From: Parachlamydiales bacterium
GTDB lineage: Bacteria > Chlamydiota > Chlamydiia > Chlamydiales > Simkaniaceae
DNA length: 7,813 nt
Assembly: GCA_030641465.1 (NCBI GenBank)
Contig: DAOWHK010000073.1
Span: 1 to 7,813, forward strand
Direction: 5' to 3'
This document shows positions 5,317-7,813 of this stretch, piece after piece. The notes beneath the pieces were generated by a model that was given only the letters and a program-made list of their open reading frames with translations, was not told the origin of the DNA and ran no database searches. The translations under genes and the position numbers were made by a program. How positions within the stretch are numbered: the first letter of the stretch is position 1; the number at the start of each line of letters is the position of its first letter.

Positions 5317-7767
5317 TTATTCAACGAGTTCTTTTTTTGCAGAAAATTTCAAAGAATCAACTAGCACCTTTCTCGACTTAGAGCCCTCTTGCGTGCTGAT
5401 AATACCGCGTGATTCAAGCTCATCAATAAGGCTTGCAGCACGTGCATAACCAATTTTTAGTTTTCTTTGCAAAAAGGTTGTGGAGGCATTTTTCGATTCT
5501 AGAATTAATGTTAGTGCTTTGTCATAAAGGCTATCTCTTGGGGCTTCTGACTCGTTTCCAAAAAGGTCAGACTCGGCCATATTATCAAAAGATTTAATCA
5601 AGTAATTGGTAGAGGCTTGTTTTAAGATGAAAGAGACAACGCGATTAATATCTTCATCTCGAATATATACCCCTTGAGCGCGCAGAAGTTGAGAAGATCC
5701 GGGAGGTAGGAAAAGAAGATCGCCATTGCCAAGAAGCGTTTCTGCGCCATTTTCATCTAGAATGATTTGACTGTTGATACGACTTGCAACTTTAAAGGAG
5801 ATTCTAGTTGGAAAATTTGCTTTGATAAGACCTGTAATTACTTCTCGAGAAGGTCTTTGTGTCGCTAAGATTAGGTGAATGCCGATCGCTCTTGCCATTT
5901 GCGCAATTCTTGCAATCGGCGTCTCTAAATCGGAGCTTGACGCCATCATTAAGTCTGCAAACTCATCAATGATAGTAACAATAAAGGACATTTTTTTTGG
6001 GATCGGAATATTTAATGATTCTTCAAGAGCTGCATCAATTTTTCGATTATTAAATGCTTGGATATTTCTTAGACCTAAATTTTTTAGAATCTCGTAGCGA
6101 CTCTGCATCTCTTTTACAAGCCACTGAAGCGCAGCGTAGGCCCCATGAGCTTCTGTGATGACAGGAGCAATCATATGAGGGAGGTTTGAATAGCCACTAA
6201 GCTCCACTTTTTTTGGGTCGATGAGCAGAAGTTTAATTTCATCAGGCCTTGCATTCATCACAATAGATAGAACAATAGAGTTAATACAAACAGACTTTCC
6301 AGAGCCTGTTGCGCCTGCAATTATGCAGTGAGGCATTTTGGTTAAATCGCACATTACATCTTCGCCGCTTACAGTTTTACCAAGAAGGATAGGGATTTTG
6401 CACCGATGATTTTGTTTTTGATAACTACTTAGCATCTCTTTAAAGCCCACTTCTTGAGCATGAAGAGAAGGAACTTCCACGCCGACTGCAGCCTTACCAG
6501 GAATTGGAGCAATGATCCGAATGGATTTTGCTTGAAGATTAAGAGCGATATCGTTTTCTAGTACCTTGATTTTTTGTACCTTTACCCCAATTGGAGGGTG
6601 GACTTCAAATGAAGTGATTGTAGGGCCGCAATTGATTTGGCCAACTCTTGCATCTATACCAAAGCTATTTAGCGTTTCTTCTAAAATATCAGCGCGTTTT
6701 TTTAGATCTTTTTTTAACGTCGGTTGATCGACAGCTTTTGCTTGTGTTAGGAGATTTAGTGGAGGAAGTCGATATTGCCTGTAGTTGCCAGTGTAATGAC
6801 TCGTTTCTTGTTTTGGAACGGAAGGGGCTTTTTTGCTTTTTTCATCTAAATAGGAGTGAATTTCCTGCTTTGGAGCAGCGCTTTTGTTAAACTCTGCATC
6901 GACATAAGTCTCTTTGTCTTCTTCAGGAATTTCTGTTTTTATTGCAAGGCCCATCGATTTTAAAAGCGGTTTTGGAGAAAGAATAGGGAGTTTGTGAGGT
7001 AGTGCTTGAGGACGGGTTTTTTTAGGAAGCTCTTGCTTTGGAGGATTTGTTTGCATATGTTTTGAAGTTAGCTGTAGAGACTTTTCAATTTTTGCATAGG
7101 AACAATCGTTATCTGATGGAACATAGGAAAGCGATTTGAAAGAAAGCGATCCTTTTTTAAGCAGTTTAAAAGACTTAATAACGAGATTTTTTCCTTTTTT
7201 TAAAAGATCTAAAACGCTTGCTTCTGTAAATAATATCAAAGATACAATCCCTAATATCGAAAATGTAATAACGACACCGACATTTGCAAATAAATGTTTA
7301 AAATTTAGCAGTGGGAGATCGTAGTAAAGATAATATAGAGGAGCTCCACCAAAATAAAAACGGACATAATGATGAGGAAACGGGTGTTGCATCGAGATGG
7401 AATGTGCAAGAGTGCGAGAGCTAAGCCATGAGTCGCTTAGAAGCCCGACTTGTGCGAAGACATTTAAAAGTGTGCAAAAAGAAAATAGAAAAATAGAAAA
7501 GTAAACAGTTTTAATTCCAAGATGTTCTGGAATATTGTTTCCAATCAGTTTCCATCCAATCCATCCTGCATAAACGATCAACAGATAAGCTCCGTAGCCA
7601 AATCCGTAATGAAGGCACATGCTTACAAAGTAACCAGCTCGTCCTAGCCAGTTTTTTTCAGGAACTTGGTCGAAAAAACTAAGAAGACAAAGAAGCGCAA
7701 CAATGCAGCCGCTCAAAATGAGAAGACCCTTAGCTTCTTGATGAAATAGTTTTTTCTTTTTTGCCAT
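5317..7767 (-). CDS. ftsK: DNA translocase FtsK (cell division and chromosome segregation ATPase)
   Basis: A protein of 816 residues from ATG 7765-7767. About four membrane segments lie near residues 15-32, 48-72, 85-105 and 161-181. A Lys/Pro/Gln-rich linker follows (about 190-335), much shorter than that of E. coli FtsK, so overall size is SpoIIIE-like. The motor domain has Walker A GATGSGKS at 485-492, Walker B IVTIIDE (D601, E602), LILATQRPS at 632-640 and the GDLLFLPPGSSQLLRAQG segment at 682-699. The C-terminal gamma winged helix (about 747-803, IGYARAASLIDELESRGI) is the part that reads polar DNA motifs and activates XerCD in other bacteria. In Chlamydia, which lacks FtsZ, FtsK is reported to organise the divisome, so it may have a larger role here. 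The start at 7767 is favoured because AGAGG precedes it and the protein then begins MAKKKK. An ATG at 7792-7794 would add nine residues but has no ribosome binding site. It heads an operon with REC-MBL. Confidence 0.97.
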   Translation of the reverse strand: MAKKKKLFHQEAKGLLILSGCIVALLCLLSFFDQVPEKNWLGRAGYFVSMCLHYGFGYGAYLLIVYAGWIGWKLIGNNIPEHLGIKTVYFSIFLFSFCTLLNVFAQVGLLSDSWLSSRTLAHSISMQHPFPHHYVRFYFGGAPLYYLYYDLPLLNFKHLFANVGVVITFSILGIVSLILFTEASVLDLLKKGKNLVIKSFKLLKKGSLSFKSLSYVPSDNDCSYAKIEKSLQLTSKHMQTNPPKQELPKKTRPQALPHKLPILSPKPLLKSMGLAIKTEIPEEDKETYVDAEFNKSAAPKQEIHSYLDEKSKKAPSVPKQETSHYTGNYRQYRLPPLNLLTQAKAVDQPTLKKDLKKRADILEETLNSFGIDARVGQINCGPTITSFEVHPPIGVKVQKIKVLENDIALNLQAKSIRIIAPIPGKAAVGVEVPSLHAQEVGFKEMLSSYQKQNHRCKIPILLGKTVSGEDVMCDLTKMPHCIIAGATGSGKSVCINSIVLSIVMNARPDEIKLLLIDPKKVELSGYSNLPHMIAPVITEAHGAYAALQWLVKEMQSRYEILKNLGLRNIQAFNNRKIDAALEESLNIPIPKKMSFIVTIIDEFADLMMASSSDLETPIARIAQMARAIGIHLILATQRPSREVITGLIKANFPTRISFKVASRINSQIILDENGAETLLGNGDLLFLPPGSSQLLRAQGVYIRDEDINRVVSFILKQASTNYLIKSFDNMAESDLFGNESEAPRDSLYDKALTLILESKNASTTFLQRKLKIGYARAASLIDELESRGIISTQEGSKSRKVLVDSLKFSAKKELVE

Positions 7768-7771
7768 AATG

Positions 7772-7776
7772 CCTCT
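7772..7776 (-). promoter_or_regulatory. Ribosome binding site favouring the internal ftsK start
   Basis: AGAGG on the minus strand lies four bases before the ATG at 7765-7767. The upstream ATG at 7792-7794 has only pyrimidine-rich sequence before it (ACTCACATTT), so this site decides for the shorter protein. The spacing is a little short, which is why confidence is moderate. Confidence 0.45.
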
Positions 7777-7813
7777 AATAGGTATCCATACCATAAATGT
7801 GAGTAAATTGGCA

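Overview
The window looks like chromosomal DNA of a chlamydia-related bacterium (order Chlamydiales, outside the genus Chlamydia: Parachlamydia-, Simkania- or Rhabdochlamydia-like). The reasons are an ftsK gene lying close to a yycJ-type metallo-beta-lactamase gene, a pairing I recall from Chlamydia trachomatis (CT738/CT739); AT-rich sequence with weak or absent Shine-Dalgarno sites; and a leucine-rich-repeat protein with an F-box-like N-terminus, a class of host-directed protein known from amoeba-associated chlamydiae. The assignment is inferred from memory of gene order and protein style, not from a search.

Layout from left to right. The last 21 codons of a plus-strand gene (1-66) meet, tail to tail with a 4-bp overlap, a minus-strand gene for an F-box-like/LRR protein (63-1469, TTG start). 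Next on the minus strand is a small helical protein with a very basic tail (1589-1948), which has its own good sigma-70-type promoter. Then comes a minus-strand GT-B-fold, glycosyltransferase/epimerase-like protein (2012-3103). A divergent gap of about 110 bp separates it from plus-strand yycJ (3216-3983). yycJ converges, with a 14-bp overlap, on a minus-strand gene for a response-regulator receiver domain fused to a second, different metallo-beta-lactamase domain (3970-5304). That gene lies 12 bp downstream of ftsK (5317-7767, or 7794 with an alternative start), and its ribosome binding site sits in the gap right after the ftsK stop, so the two form a minus-strand operon.

The right half (ftsK, REC-MBL, yycJ) is a housekeeping block concerned with chromosome segregation, division and possibly nucleic-acid processing or signalling. 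The left half (F-box/LRR protein, basic small protein, sugar-transferase-like protein) looks lineage-specific and accessory. No RNA genes, insertion sequences, CRISPR arrays or frameshifted genes were seen. All complete genes look intact. No gene-free stretch exceeds 120 bp.
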